Positions 6,843 through 7,932 of a stretch of DNA of 7,932 bases are shown one piece after another (the first letter of the stretch is position 1; each line of letters starts with the position of its first letter). The stretch is from assembly GCA_018063485.1 (NCBI GenBank), contig JAGPBG010000087.1:1-7932 (forward strand). Reading direction: 5' to 3'. The notes under the pieces were generated by a model. The model was not told where the DNA came from, ran no database searches, and saw only the letters and a list, made by a program, of their open reading frames with translations. This DNA comes from Cypionkella sp. Lineage in GTDB: Bacteria; Pseudomonadota; Alphaproteobacteria; Rhodobacterales; Rhodobacteraceae. Made by a program: the position numbers and the translations under genes.

Positions 6843-7595
6843 TCAGCCGTCCTTGCGTTGTTCACTTACGATCTGACGCATCCCATCCAAGGGCACGTAA
6901 CCGCGCAACATGATCCTATCGACAACGAATGTTGGCGTGCCCGAGATTTGCAGCGTATCGGCCAAGGCATGATTTGCTGCGATTACCTTGGTTACGGCCT
7001 CACTGCCCATGTTGTCCAGAATCGGTTTTGGATCCAGTTTCAGATCTTGCGCCAGCCGGGTCAGCCCGGCCTCATCGGGGTCACCGCGCATGGTGATCAG
7101 CGCATCATGCGCGGCCTTGTAGGCATCGTCACCATGCAACTGGCGCACTGAAATCGCAAAGCGCGCCGACGTCATGCTGTCTGCGCCCAGGATCGGAAAT
7201 TCTTTCATGACCAGCCGGATGTTCCCGTCCGATTTCACCAGATCCTCAATTTCGCCATAGGCTTTTCGACAATAGCCGCAGCGGTAATCCATGAATTCCA
7301 CCACGGTGATGTCGCCGTCGGGATTTCCGCCCACCCAACTGTCGGCATCCTTGAAAATGCGATCTGAATTGTCTGCCACCAGCTTTTCATCGCCCGCAGC
7401 CTCGGTAGCTGCCTGACGGTCCTGCAACACATTCATCGCCTCGACCAGAACATCGGGGTTTTGCAACAGATAAGCCTTCACCTCGGCCCGAAACGCTTCG
7501 CGTTCGGCTTCCGTCATATCGCCCAAACCACCCCCATAGGCGGTTGACGCCATTACAAGGGCAGGGGCCAACATAGCTCCAAGAGAAAACCGCAT
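6843..7595 (-). CDS. Exported DsbA-family thiol oxidoreductase (Com1/ScsC-like)
   Basis: This 250-residue precursor starts with a signal peptide: R2, a hydrophobic core at about 4-18, and cleavage near STAYG. An acidic helical N-terminal region follows at about 27-65 (TEAEREAFRAEVKAYLLQNP), of the kind that mediates oligomerisation in ScsC-like proteins. The thioredoxin fold carries the redox motif CGYC at 106-109 in FMDYRCGYCRKAY, and the cis-proline loop SGTPTFVV has P221. The only cysteines in the protein are the two active-site ones, so it should catalyse disulfide formation or isomerisation in the periplasm. Which of these it does cannot be told. The ATG at 7595 is preferred, with GAGG 6 bases before it; the frame is open another 22 codons to 7661, but that would bury the signal peptide. 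It is convergent with ispG and divergent from the aminotransferase. Confidence 0.93.
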   Translation of the reverse strand: MRFSLGAMLAPALVMASTAYGGGLGDMTEAEREAFRAEVKAYLLQNPDVLVEAMNVLQDRQAATEAAGDEKLVADNSDRIFKDADSWVGGNPDGDITVVEFMDYRCGYCRKAYGEIEDLVKSDGNIRLVMKEFPILGADSMTSARFAISVRQLHGDDAYKAAHDALITMRGDPDEAGLTRLAQDLKLDPKPILDNMGSEAVTKVIAANHALADTLQISGTPTFVVDRIMLRGYVPLDGMRQIVSEQRKDG

Positions 7596-7603
7596 CCTAT
7601 ACC

Positions 7604-7624
7604 TCAAGTCTGGCGCAGGCTTGA
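7604..7624. promoter_or_regulatory. 21-base inverted repeat between DsbA-like and aminotransferase genes
   Basis: Arms TCAAGTCTG (7604-7612) and CAGGCTTGA (7616-7624) flank a GCG centre; 8 of 9 positions pair, and the ninth is a G-U wobble in plus-strand RNA. The repeat covers TTGA of the predicted aminotransferase -35. Its other end reaches the first base pairs of the minus-strand Shine-Dalgarno GAGG before the DsbA-like gene. It could be an operator serving both genes or an RNA hairpin. Confidence 0.5.
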
Positions 7625-7648
7625 CGCCGCCCGCGCTCGGTGAACAAT
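7621..7648 (+). promoter_or_regulatory. Predicted promoter of the aminotransferase gene
   Basis: TTGACG (7621-7626, 5 of 6 to the -35) and AACAAT (7643-7648, 4 of 6 to the -10) are 16 bases apart. Transcription would start near 7655, giving a leader of about 20 bases with AAGGG placed 7 bases before the ATG at 7674. This is the best sigma-70-type promoter I see in the window. Confidence 0.42.
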
Positions 7649-7673
7649 TGGCGGCAACCATAAGGGCAGGGTG

Positions 7674-7932
7674 ATGGATAGATCAAGCCGGGGTCAGGTT
7701 GATCCCTTTATTGTGATGGATATGGTTGAACAGGCCAGCCGGCTGGAAGCAGCAGGTCAGCGCATCATCCATCTGGAAATTGGCCAGCCCGGCACCCCGG
7801 CACCGCTTGGGGCGCGTCAGGTGCTGACAAAGCAGTTGAACACCCAATCCTTGGGATATTCGGTTTCGCTTGGCCTGCCCGAGTTGCGCCGGGGTATCGC
7901 AGAGCTTTACCGGCGGTGGTATGGCGTCGATC
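7674..7932 (+). CDS. PLP-dependent class I/II aminotransferase, N-terminal part
   Basis: Only the first 86 codons are present; the gene runs off the right edge. The residues read RGQVDPFIVMDMVEQAS, then IIHLEIGQPGTPAP, then LGYSVSLGLPELRRGIAELY. This is the usual N-terminal arm and first substrate-binding segment of fold-type I aminotransferases (AAT_I), where the E-x-G-(Q/E)-P motif shapes the substrate pocket and G-Y-(S/T)-x-x-x-G-x-P-x-L-R follows. The PLP lysine would lie outside the window. The substrate cannot be judged from this part; relatives are usually labelled aspartate or generic aminotransferases. The ATG at 7674 is preferred over the in-frame GTG directly before it, with AAGGG 7 bases upstream. 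It is divergent from the DsbA-like gene across 78 bases. Confidence 0.88.
   Translation, partial: MDRSSRGQVDPFIVMDMVEQASRLEAAGQRIIHLEIGQPGTPAPLGARQVLTKQLNTQSLGYSVSLGLPELRRGIAELYRRWYGVD

Overview
The window looks like chromosomal DNA from an alphaproteobacterium, most likely the Rhodobacteraceae (Rhodobacter/Roseobacter group). Evidence: HemA is a C4-pathway 5-aminolevulinate synthase of exactly 407 residues, with its functional residues at the numbering known from Rhodobacter (H142, D214, H217, K248). The genes are GC-rich, and the RidA, RodZ, IspG, DsbA and aminotransferase sequences are of the same general type. Nearly all of the window is ordinary core metabolism and cell-envelope biology. 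I see no phage, CRISPR array, RNA gene, intact insertion sequence or defence cassette.

Layout, left to right. Positions 1-372 have no confident complete gene: an AT-rich stretch carries a minus-strand open frame that runs off the left edge, and a GC-rich hairpin follows the end of the next gene. On the minus strand lie a YoaB-type RidA-family protein (373-723) and, upstream of it, an M20 metallodipeptidase (887-2257), probably transcribed in that order. Divergent from the peptidase is a plus-strand gene for a small exported protein with a duplicated two-cysteine unit (2365-2940). Then come hemA (3070-4293), a RodZ-type membrane HTH protein (4409-5626) and ispG (5727-6842), all plus strand. 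A minus-strand exported DsbA/ScsC-like thiol oxidoreductase (6843-7595) converges on ispG with no base between the two stop codons. The window ends inside a plus-strand class I/II aminotransferase (7674 onward), divergent from the DsbA gene.

How the genes relate. hemA makes the first tetrapyrrole precursor and ispG carries out a late MEP isoprenoid step; both pathways feed haem, quinone and, in phototrophic relatives, bacteriochlorophyll synthesis. rodZ beside ispG is an arrangement also known from Escherichia coli. The most informative non-coding signals are an FNR/FnrL-like box upstream of hemA, a 21-base inverted repeat between the DsbA and aminotransferase genes that overlaps a predicted -35 element and one base pair of a Shine-Dalgarno sequence, and a 16-base perfect palindrome between hemA and rodZ. 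I did not find a convincing novel system. The least understood items are the duplicated two-cysteine protein before hemA and the AT-rich left edge.
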